This document shows, one piece after another, positions 57,632 to 64,000 of a stretch of 64,000 bases of DNA. The first letter of the stretch is position 1. Each line of letters opens with the position of its first letter. The DNA lies in assembly GCA_050485405.1 (NCBI GenBank), contig JBJHBI010000013.1:11487-75486 (forward strand), read 5' to 3'. The translations under genes were made by a program, and so were the position numbers. The stretch is from Saliniramus sp050485405. Lineage in GTDB: Bacteria > Pseudomonadota > Alphaproteobacteria > Rhizobiales > Beijerinckiaceae. The notes under the pieces are model-generated. The model searched no databases, was not told the DNA's origin, and was given only the letters and a program-made list of their open reading frames with translations.

Positions 57632-58603
57632 ATGATGACGAGAAGCGCCGATTACGCGCGCCGATACGGCTTTCCGCAGAAGGTCCGTGTCGTCGAGGTC
57701 GGCCCGCGCGACGGGTTGCAGGCCGAGCCGGAATTCGTGGCGACGCAAGAGAAAATCGCGATGATCGACCGGCTCGCCGCAGCCGGTATCCGCGAATTCG
57801 AGGCGACGTCCTTCGTCTCGCCGCGCGCGGTGCCGCAATTGCGCGACGCCGCCGACGTGATCGCCGGCACCGACCGCAGCCGCCCGATCCGCCTCACCAC
57901 GCTGGTGCCCAACCCGCGCGGCGCAGAGGCTGCGGCGCAGGCGGGCGTCGATGCGATGGTCGTTTTTCTCTCGGCTTCCGAGAGCCATAACCGCAAGAAC
58001 GTCAATCGCTCGCGCGCCGAATCGCTGGAAGGTTTCCGCGATGTCGTGGCGATCGCCCGCGAGGCCGGAATCACGGTGCAGGGCGCCATCGCCACCGCCT
58101 TCGGCTGCCCATTCGAGGGCGAGGTGGATGTCTCCGCGATCACCGATATCGCGAAAGCCTATGCGCAGATGGGCATCACCCATGTGACGCTCGGCGACAC
58201 CACCGGCATGGCGACGCCGCCGCTCGTGGCCGAGCGCTGCAAGGCGCTTCGCGAGGCCGTGCCGCAGAGCGAGATCGCCCTGCACTTCCACAACACCCGC
58301 GGCGTCGGGCTCGTGAACGTGCATGCGGGCCTCGCCGAGGGGATCACGATCTTCGAATCCTCGATCGGCGGCCTCGGCGGCTGCCCCTTCGCGCCGGGCG
58401 CGACCGGGAATATCGCCACCGAAGACCTCGTCTACATGCTGCATGAATGCGGGGTCGAGACCGGCATCGACGCCATCGCCGTCGCAGAGGCCGCGGCCTG
58501 GATGGAAGGGGTGATGGGGCGCAAGCTTCCCGGCCAGGCGGCGAAGGCCGGGCCGCGTCTGAAGACCAGCGCGATGGATTCCGTCGCGACGGCCTGCGGG
58601 TGA
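57632..58603 (+). CDS. HMG-CoA lyase-like enzyme
   Basis: 323 residues from ATG 57632 (or the ATG directly after), with GAGGGAC upstream. The DRE-TIM barrel starts with VVEVGPRDGLQAEPEFV and carries FEATSFVSPRAVPQL, the metal ligands in ALHFHNTRGVGLVNVHAG, and the lid cysteine segment GGLGGCPFAPGATGNIATED, all typical of HMG-CoA lyases. These cleave 3-hydroxy-3-methylglutaryl-CoA to acetyl-CoA and acetoacetate; related enzymes cleave citramalyl-CoA-type acids. The coupling to a CoA-transferase and an acid transporter suggests that the substrate is taken up as free acid. Exact substrate unproven. Confidence 0.88.
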   Translation: MMTRSADYARRYGFPQKVRVVEVGPRDGLQAEPEFVATQEKIAMIDRLAAAGIREFEATSFVSPRAVPQLRDAADVIAGTDRSRPIRLTTLVPNPRGAEAAAQAGVDAMVVFLSASESHNRKNVNRSRAESLEGFRDVVAIAREAGITVQGAIATAFGCPFEGEVDVSAITDIAKAYAQMGITHVTLGDTTGMATPPLVAERCKALREAVPQSEIALHFHNTRGVGLVNVHAGLAEGITIFESSIGGLGGCPFAPGATGNIATEDLVYMLHECGVETGIDAIAVAEAAAWMEGVMGRKLPGQAAKAGPRLKTSAMDSVATACG

Positions 58604-58607
58604 ATTC

Positions 58608-59780
58608 ATGAGCGAATTGCGCAAGCCCCTCGACGGCATCCGCGTCGTCGATCTGACCCGCGTGCTCTCCGGCCCGTTCTGCTCGATGCTGCTCGGCGAT
58701 ATGGGCGCGGAAGTGATCAAGATCGAACCGCCCGGCAAGGGCGATCCGGTGCGCGGGCAAGGCACGCTGAAGGACGGTTTGTCCTGGTATTTTGCCTCCT
58801 TCAACCGCAACAAGAAATCGGTCACCCTCGATCTCTACGCCGATGAGGGCAAGGCGCTGCTGGCCGAGCTGATCCGCGACGCGGACGTGCTCGTCGACAA
58901 TTTCCGCCCCGGCGTGCTCGCGAAGATGGGCTTCGACGAAGCCCGCCTCGAGGCGCTCAATCCGCGTCTCGTCACGGCCAATATCAACGGCTATGGCAGC
59001 ACCGGCCCGATGGCGGATCTGCCCGCCTTCGATTTCATCATCCAGGCGATGAGCGGCTTCATGAGCGTCAACGGGCGCGCCGATCAGGAGCCGATGCGCT
59101 CCGGCCAGCCGATCACGGATCTCGTCGGTGGGCTCTACGCCGCCTTCGGCATCGTCGCGGCCCTGCGCGCGCGTGATCTCAACGGGCGCGGCCAGCATGT
59201 CGAAAGCGCGCTGATGAACGGGATTCTCTCGTTCATGGCCTATCTCGCGAGCGAGCACCTGCTGACGGGCGCGCTTCCGCTGCGCACGGGCAACAACCAT
59301 CCCCTCGTCGCGCCCTACGGCCTTTATAAAGCCCGCGACGGCGAGGTCGCGGTGGCGGCGAGCAACGATGTCGTGCTGCGCAAGTTCATGCGCACGATCG
59401 GTCTCGAAGAGCTGCTCGACGATCCGCGTTACGACGACAATACGAAGCGCTTTCCCCTGCGTGACGAGCTCAAGGAGATCATCGACGCGCGCATGCAGGA
59501 CGAGAGCCAGGCGCATTGGATCAAGGCGCTCAACGCCGCCGGCGTGCCCAGCGGCAAGGTGCAGGATCTCGGCGAGGTCTTTTCCGATCCGCAGGTCGCG
59601 GCGCAGGAGATGGTGATCGAGGTCGCCCATCCCGGCCATGGCGACGTGCGCATGCTCGGTTTTCCCGTCAAGCTCAGCGAAACACCCTGCGAGGCCCGCC
59701 TGCCGGCCCCGGCGCTCGGTGAACATAACGACGAAATTCTCGCCCCCCTGCGCGAACGTCTCGCGCGCGGGGCGGGGTGA
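58608..59780 (+). CDS. CaiB/BaiF-type (class III) CoA-transferase
   Basis: 390 residues, four bases after the lyase stop. The opening LDGIRVVDLTRVLSGPFCSM and GDMGAEVIKIEPPGKGDPVR are family signatures. The catalytic Asp is in LPAFDFIIQAMSGFMSVNGR. Further blocks are LVDNFRPGVLAKMGFDEARL and a C-terminal GVPSGKVQDLGEVFSDPQVA. Class III transferases move CoA between carboxylic acids, here most likely from succinyl-CoA or acetyl-CoA onto the acid that the lyase then cleaves. Confidence 0.92.
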   Translation: MSELRKPLDGIRVVDLTRVLSGPFCSMLLGDMGAEVIKIEPPGKGDPVRGQGTLKDGLSWYFASFNRNKKSVTLDLYADEGKALLAELIRDADVLVDNFRPGVLAKMGFDEARLEALNPRLVTANINGYGSTGPMADLPAFDFIIQAMSGFMSVNGRADQEPMRSGQPITDLVGGLYAAFGIVAALRARDLNGRGQHVESALMNGILSFMAYLASEHLLTGALPLRTGNNHPLVAPYGLYKARDGEVAVAASNDVVLRKFMRTIGLEELLDDPRYDDNTKRFPLRDELKEIIDARMQDESQAHWIKALNAAGVPSGKVQDLGEVFSDPQVAAQEMVIEVAHPGHGDVRMLGFPVKLSETPCEARLPAPALGEHNDEILAPLRERLARGAG

Positions 59781-59892
59781 AGGAGATTGCATGTCCCGGC
59801 AGCGGCGGCTACCGATGAACCGCTCAACGCCGTAAGGGCAAGCAAGACAACCGGCGACCGACACGCCGGATCATGCAAGGGAGGGAAAGCAC

Positions 59893-60897
59893 ATGTTGAA
59901 TACACTCAAGAAGACCATCCCCGCCGGTGCGGTCGCCGGCCTGTTCGCATTCGGCGCGCTCGCCATCGGTGACGCGAATGCCCAGCAGATCGAGATCCAC
60001 AATACGATGAGCGCCGGCGGCTCGGAAGAAGCCGCCCTGCAGCGCTTCCAGGAGATCATCGCGGAGCGCTCGGACGGGCGTTTCAACGTCGATATCTATC
60101 TCGGCGGCCAGCTCGGCAACGAGCTCGACGTCCTGCAGCTGCTCAATCTCGGCCAGACCCAGATGGCGCTGACCGGCGGCGCATTCATGGGTGAATACGC
60201 CGCGGAATACGATGCGGTCTCGGTGCCCTTCGTCTTCCCGAGCTGGGATGCGGTCGAATACTTCATCATGGAGACCGAATCCGGCGAGGCCATGCAGGCG
60301 GCGGCGCTGGAGCGCGGCAATCTCGTCTATCTCGGGCCCCAGATGCGCGCCTTCCGCCACATGACCTCGGCGGTGCCGATCAACTCGCCCGACGATCTCG
60401 AAGGCCTGACCATGCGTCTGCCGCAGATCCCGGTCTGGGTCGACGTCTGGGAAGAGCTCGGCGTGCAGGCGGTCGTGATCCCCGCTCCCGACATCTATCT
60501 CGCCATGCGCACCGGTCAGGTCCAGGCGCACGAGAACTCGCTCGCCTCGCCCTATACCCGGCAGATGTGGGAGGTGCAGGACTACATCATCACCACCGCG
60601 CATCTCTCCTTCCCCTGGCACTGGGTCGCCTCCGCCCCGTGGTGGAACGGCCTGAGCGACGAGGACCGCGCCCTGGTGCTCGAAGCCGTCGAGGAAGCCC
60701 GTCAGCACGGTATCGCGGCTGAAGTGGAGGCCGATGAATATTATCGCGAGGGCCTGATCGCCAACGGGATGGAATTCATCGATGTCGACCAGGCACCCTT
60801 CCGCGAGAAGGCCGCTCCTGCCGTCGAGCGCGCACTTGCCGACAAGGCCGAGAGCGTGGCGCGCGACATCGAAGCCGCCATCGCCGCGACGCAGTAA
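59893..60897 (+). CDS. TRAP transporter substrate-binding protein (DctP type)
   Basis: 334 residues. A signal peptide (TIPAGAVAGLFAFGALAIGD, cleavage near ANA-QQ) leads into the DctP fold: EIHNTMSAGGSEEAALQRFQ, FNVDIYLGGQLGNELDVLQL, FVFPSWDAVEYFIM, and the carboxylate-binding Arg expected in RHMTSAVPINSPDDLEGLTM-RLPQ. It binds an organic acid in the periplasm and hands it to the DctQM permease encoded next. The gap of 112 bases before it is longer than elsewhere in the cluster and may hold its own promoter. Confidence 0.92.
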   Translation: MLNTLKKTIPAGAVAGLFAFGALAIGDANAQQIEIHNTMSAGGSEEAALQRFQEIIAERSDGRFNVDIYLGGQLGNELDVLQLLNLGQTQMALTGGAFMGEYAAEYDAVSVPFVFPSWDAVEYFIMETESGEAMQAAALERGNLVYLGPQMRAFRHMTSAVPINSPDDLEGLTMRLPQIPVWVDVWEELGVQAVVIPAPDIYLAMRTGQVQAHENSLASPYTRQMWEVQDYIITTAHLSFPWHWVASAPWWNGLSDEDRALVLEAVEEARQHGIAAEVEADEYYREGLIANGMEFIDVDQAPFREKAAPAVERALADKAESVARDIEAAIAATQ

Positions 60898-60983
60898 GTC
60901 CGGGCCGAGGCCCTGAACCGGAGGGCGGCGACCCTGTCGCCCTCCGGACCCCGATTCCGGATCCCAGCGCGGAGATCACCCCT

Positions 60984-61448
60984 ATGCTCGCGAAATTCGA
61001 CCGGCTCGAAGCCCGCGTCGCGCGGCTCTTCGAATTGATCGCCCTGGCGATGATGATGACCCTGGTGGGCGTGATCGCGTGGTCGGTCTTCGGGCGACAA
61101 GTGCTGCGCATCTCCGTGCCCTGGTCGGAGGAAGTCGGCGCCGGGCTGCTCGCCTGGATGGTGATGCTGGGTTCCGCCGCCGCATGGTCGCGCCGGCGTC
61201 ACATCGCCATCGACGTCCTGCTGCGCCGGGTCGGGCTGACCATGCGCTGGATCATGAGCATCTTCGTCGAGCTCGCTTCGCTGCTGCTCTTCTTCGTCGC
61301 CTTTACCGGCTCCGTCGGCATGATGCGCTCGAGCGCGCACATGGCCACGACGTCGCTCGGTGTCAGCTATACCTGGCTGTATCTCGCACTCGCGCTGGGG
61401 CTCGGCGCGATGATCGTCTTTTCCCTTCTGCATCTCGCACGCTGCTGA
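60984..61448 (+). CDS. TRAP transporter small permease (DctQ type)
   Basis: 154 residues with four membrane helices: LIALAMMMTLVGVIAWSVFG, AGLLAWMVMLGSAAAW, ASLLLFFVAFTGSVGMM, and TWLYLALALGLGAMIVFSLL. The motif VPWSEEVGAGLLAW is the conserved DctQ signature. It forms the membrane part with the large subunit. It lies 87 bases after the binding-protein gene and 44 bases before the large-permease gene. Confidence 0.92.
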   Translation: MLAKFDRLEARVARLFELIALAMMMTLVGVIAWSVFGRQVLRISVPWSEEVGAGLLAWMVMLGSAAAWSRRRHIAIDVLLRRVGLTMRWIMSIFVELASLLLFFVAFTGSVGMMRSSAHMATTSLGVSYTWLYLALALGLGAMIVFSLLHLARC

Positions 61449-61491
61449 TACGCGGGCGCGCCATGGTCGCCGATCTCGACGCGGGGCTCGA

Positions 61492-62781
61492 ATGGAGTAC
61501 CTCTACATCTTCCTAGGCCTGATGATCGCCCTGTTCGCACTGGGCGTTCCCATCGCGGTCTCGATCGGTCTGACCTGCCTCGCGGTGCTCGTCATCCAGG
61601 GCGGCTGGCAGGCGATTCCGACGGAATTGTTCGCGCTGCAGATGCTGCGCGGGCTCAACAACTTCCCCATCCTCGCCATTCCCTTCTTCATCTTCGCGGC
61701 TTCGTTGATGAATGTGGGATCGGTCGCCAACCGCATCTTCGATTTCGCCAATGCGCTGGTCGGTTTCATCCGGGGCGGGCTCGGCCATGTGAACGTCGTC
61801 GCCTCGATGATCTTCGCCGGCATGTCGGCCACCGCCGTGGCGGATGTGGCCGGGATCGGCCAGCTCGAGATCAAGGCGATGCGCGAGCGCAATTATCCGA
61901 TGCGCTTTGCCGCCGGCATAACGGGCGCTGCCTCGATCATCAGCCCTGTGATCCCGCCCTCGATCGCCATGGTGGTCTATGGCTGGCTCTCGGGCACCTC
62001 GATCGCCGCGCTCTTCGTCGCCGGCGTCGTGCCCGGCGTGATGATCGGTATCGCCTTGATGATCACCTGCTTCATCGTCTCCTACTGGATCGAGATGCCG
62101 CGCTCGCCGCGCCCGAGACTGATGGAGCTCGCGCGCCTGTTCCTCCGCGCCCTGCCGCCGCTGCTCACCCCGCTGATCATCGTCGGCGGCATCTGGACGG
62201 GTATCTTCACCCCCACCGAGGCCGGCGCCATCGCCTGCCTCTACGCCATGTTCCTCGGCTTCGTCGTCTATCGCGACGTCACCTTCAAGGATCTGATCGA
62301 CGTGCTCGCGCGCACGGTGCGGTTCACCTCGATCATCATGTTCATCATCGCCATCGCCACGTTCTACGGCTGGCTGCTGGTGCGCCTGCGGATCCCGCAG
62401 GAACTCGCCATCATGCTGATGGATCTCGATGTCAGCCTGACCGTGATCCTGATCTGCATCGCGCTGTTTTTCCTCGTGATCGGCTGCTTCATGAGCGTGG
62501 TCGAGGCGGTGCTGATCTTCACCCCGATCTTCATGCTCACCGTGCAGGCCTTAGGCATCGATCCGATCTTCTTCGGCATCCTGATGGTGATCACTTTGTC
62601 CGTCGGCGTCATAACACCACCATTCGGGAACGTGCTGTTCGTGCTCGTGGAGATAACGGGGCTGCGCTTCGAGCAGGTGGTGATGGCGGTGCTGCCCTTC
62701 CTGATCCCGATCCTCACAGTGATCGGCCTGATCATCATGGTGCCGGAAATCGTCACCTTCCTGCCCGGACTGATCAGATGA
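61492..62781 (+). CDS. TRAP transporter large permease (DctM type)
   Basis: 429 residues with about twelve membrane helices. Conserved DctM blocks: LYIFLGLMIALFALGVPIAV, NFPILAIPFFIFAASLMNVG, GGLGHVNVVASMIFAGMSAT, AASIISPVIPPSIAMVVYG, and GIFTPTEAGAIACLYAMFLG. It is the sodium-coupled transport channel of the TRAP system. The stop overlaps the start of the SDR gene (ATGA), showing that the reductase belongs to the same operon. Confidence 0.94.
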   Translation: MEYLYIFLGLMIALFALGVPIAVSIGLTCLAVLVIQGGWQAIPTELFALQMLRGLNNFPILAIPFFIFAASLMNVGSVANRIFDFANALVGFIRGGLGHVNVVASMIFAGMSATAVADVAGIGQLEIKAMRERNYPMRFAAGITGAASIISPVIPPSIAMVVYGWLSGTSIAALFVAGVVPGVMIGIALMITCFIVSYWIEMPRSPRPRLMELARLFLRALPPLLTPLIIVGGIWTGIFTPTEAGAIACLYAMFLGFVVYRDVTFKDLIDVLARTVRFTSIIMFIIAIATFYGWLLVRLRIPQELAIMLMDLDVSLTVILICIALFFLVIGCFMSVVEAVLIFTPIFMLTVQALGIDPIFFGILMVITLSVGVITPPFGNVLFVLVEITGLRFEQVVMAVLPFLIPILTVIGLIIMVPEIVTFLPGLIR

Positions 62782-63536
62782 TGTTTGCGTTGACCGGTCG
62801 CACGGCCCTCGTGACCGGCGCCTCGCGGGGGCTGGGGCGCGCTATTGCGCAGGCGATGGCGCAGGCGGGCGCCCACGTCATCGTCAACGGACGCGATGCC
62901 GGCCGGCTCGCGCCTGTGGTGGAAGCGATCGGCGAAGCAGGCGGGAGCGCGCAGGCCTGCGCGTTCGACATCGCGGATCCGGCTGCGCGCGAGGCTGCGC
63001 TGGCTGAGCTCGCCGAGGCGGGCACGCACATCGACATCCTCGTGAACAATGTAGGGCGCCGCCATCGCGGGCCGGTCGACGAGATCGACCACGGCGCCTT
63101 TCTCGATCTGCTCGATGCCGATCTCGCCGCGCCCTACGCCCTCACCCGAGCGCTCGTGGCGGGCATGATCGCGCGTGGCGCGGGGCGGATCATCAATATC
63201 TGCTCGATCGCCGGGCCACGTGCCCGTCCCAACGATGCGGCCTATACGGCGGCGAAGGGCGGACTCGCCGCGCTCACCCGCGCCATGGCGATGGAATTCG
63301 CGCCCCATGGCGTCCTCGTGAACGGCATCGCCCCGGGCTTCTTCGCCACCGAGACCAACGAAGCCATGACGCACGATCCGAAAGTGCGGCGTTTCGTCGA
63401 AGAGCATATCCCGCTCAGGCGCTGGGGCGCGCCGCACGAGATCGCCGGCGCTGCGATCTTCCTCGCGAGCGACGCGGCATCCTATGTCAACGGCCATATC
63501 CTGACCGTGGATGCCGGTCTTTCGGTCTCATTCTGA
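62778..63536 (+). CDS. SDR-family oxidoreductase of the TRAP/lyase cluster
   Basis: 252 residues, start overlapping the DctM stop; ATG 62778 and 62781 are adjacent choices. Motifs: LVTGASRGLGRAIAQAMAQA, ILVNNVGRRHRGPV, catalytic Ser in NICSIAGP, YTAAKGG for Tyr/Lys, and a terminal HILTVDAGLSVSF. It is similar to 3-oxoacyl-reductase or gluconate-dehydrogenase-like SDRs. It may interconvert a hydroxy and oxo form of the imported acid. Confidence 0.88.
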   Translation: MMFALTGRTALVTGASRGLGRAIAQAMAQAGAHVIVNGRDAGRLAPVVEAIGEAGGSAQACAFDIADPAAREAALAELAEAGTHIDILVNNVGRRHRGPVDEIDHGAFLDLLDADLAAPYALTRALVAGMIARGAGRIINICSIAGPRARPNDAAYTAAKGGLAALTRAMAMEFAPHGVLVNGIAPGFFATETNEAMTHDPKVRRFVEEHIPLRRWGAPHEIAGAAIFLASDAASYVNGHILTVDAGLSVSF

Positions 63537-63549
63537 TGCGGGTCCACCC

Positions 63550-64000
63550 ATGAGCGCGCGGCGCGAACTCGGCGCGGTGCTGGCCGCCACCCTGACCACG
63601 CAGATCCTCGTCTCGTGGAGCGTGCTCGCGCTCGCGGCGATGGCGCCGGTGGTGGCCGAGAGCGTCGGGCTGCCGGCCATCGTCATCGGCTACCAGATCG
63701 CCATCGTCTATGCGGTGGGCGCCGGCGTGTCGCTGCTCGCCGGCTCGATGGTGACGCGGTTCGGCGGAGCGCGCGTCAGCCAGATCGCGCTCGCGGCCTG
63801 CGGGGCGGGCTGCCTCGTGGCGACGGTACCCGGCGCACCGGCCATCGTCCTCGCCTCGATCGTGATCGGTGCTGCGCACGGTCTGACGAACCCGTCTTCC
63901 GCCCATCTGCTCGCGCGCCACACCCGCACGGGCAATCGCGGCCTGATCTTCTCGATCAAGCAGACCGGGGTGCCGCTCGGCGGGATCGCGGCCGGAATCG
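63550..64000 (+). CDS. MFS transporter, N-terminal part (runs off the window)
   Basis: The first 150 residues from ATG 63550. Hydrophobic helices are AVLAATLTTQILVSWSVLAL, AIVIGYQIAIVYAVGAGVSL, IALAACGAGCLVATVP and IVLASIVIGAAHGLTNPSSA. The motif SIKQTGVPLGGIAAG at the window end is typical of CynX/NimT-like and oxalate/formate-type MFS carriers. It follows the SDR gene by 13 bases and may be part of the catabolic operon as a second exporter or importer. Confidence 0.85.
   Translation, partial: MSARRELGAVLAATLTTQILVSWSVLALAAMAPVVAESVGLPAIVIGYQIAIVYAVGAGVSLLAGSMVTRFGGARVSQIALAACGAGCLVATVPGAPAIVLASIVIGAAHGLTNPSSAHLLARHTRTGNRGLIFSIKQTGVPLGGIAAGI

Overview
This is a high-GC chromosomal window, apart from short AT-rich stretches. 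Its gene content suggests an alphaproteobacterium, probably of the Hyphomicrobiales: a DsbA-like gene beside an M48 peptidase, priA, proB and rlmN as single genes, a PhnF-controlled C-P lyase operon, and many TRAP, BCCT and SDR genes. A marine or halophilic relative such as the Salinarimonadaceae would fit. The taxonomic call is inference; no rRNA gene is present.

Core-like left part (1-26 kb). In order: the end of a TPR/M48 peptidase gene, a DsbA-like oxidoreductase, priA, an orphan BrnA-type antitoxin, proB, rlmN, a universal stress protein with a BCCT osmolyte transporter, a ClpP-fold periplasmic protein, an orphan TadD-like lipoprotein, a polytopic membrane protein behind a perfect AT-rich palindrome, a GNAT, and a LemA/M48 pair. 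A phosphonate operon follows (phnF divergent from phnGHIJKL and a fused phnN-phnM). Next come a PLP lyase and two SDRs.

Genomic island (26.07-37.35 kb). It sits in the 3' end of tRNA-Gln(CTG), and an exact 18-bp copy of the tRNA end lies 11.3 kb away. Inside are a long tyrosine recombinase, a resolvase remnant, a Sel1-repeat protein, an IS110 transposase fragment with a hexanucleotide expansion, a SIR2-HerA anti-phage pair, a Mob/Pre-type relaxase-like gene followed by a cluster of inverted repeats (possible oriT), and an unknown gene.

Accessory region beyond the island (37.4-48.3 kb). An AT-rich lasso-peptide locus encodes a 46-residue precursor with predicted core GRPGFQTVDQPFVSRF, a fused RRE/protease, a cyclase that may be frameshifted near its C-terminus, and a divergent ABC exporter. 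It is followed by a 1397-residue protein ending in a RelA/SpoT-like nucleotidyl-transferase domain and an overlapping small gene, a candidate secreted toxin and immunity pair. An SH3-domain secreted protein closes the region.

Right part (48.5-64 kb). A tightly coupled operon links a GAF/PAS histidine kinase and two single-domain response regulators to an unknown protein, a TPR/YaiO outer-membrane barrel, a HEAT-repeat membrane protein and a PgaC-like glycosyltransferase; an Hpt gene converges on its end. This looks like a regulated exopolysaccharide system. Two tRNAs (Gln-TTG, Pro-CGG) follow. The last block is a GntR/FCD-controlled catabolic cluster: HMG-CoA-lyase-like enzyme, CaiB-type CoA-transferase, complete TRAP transporter, SDR, and the start of an MFS gene.
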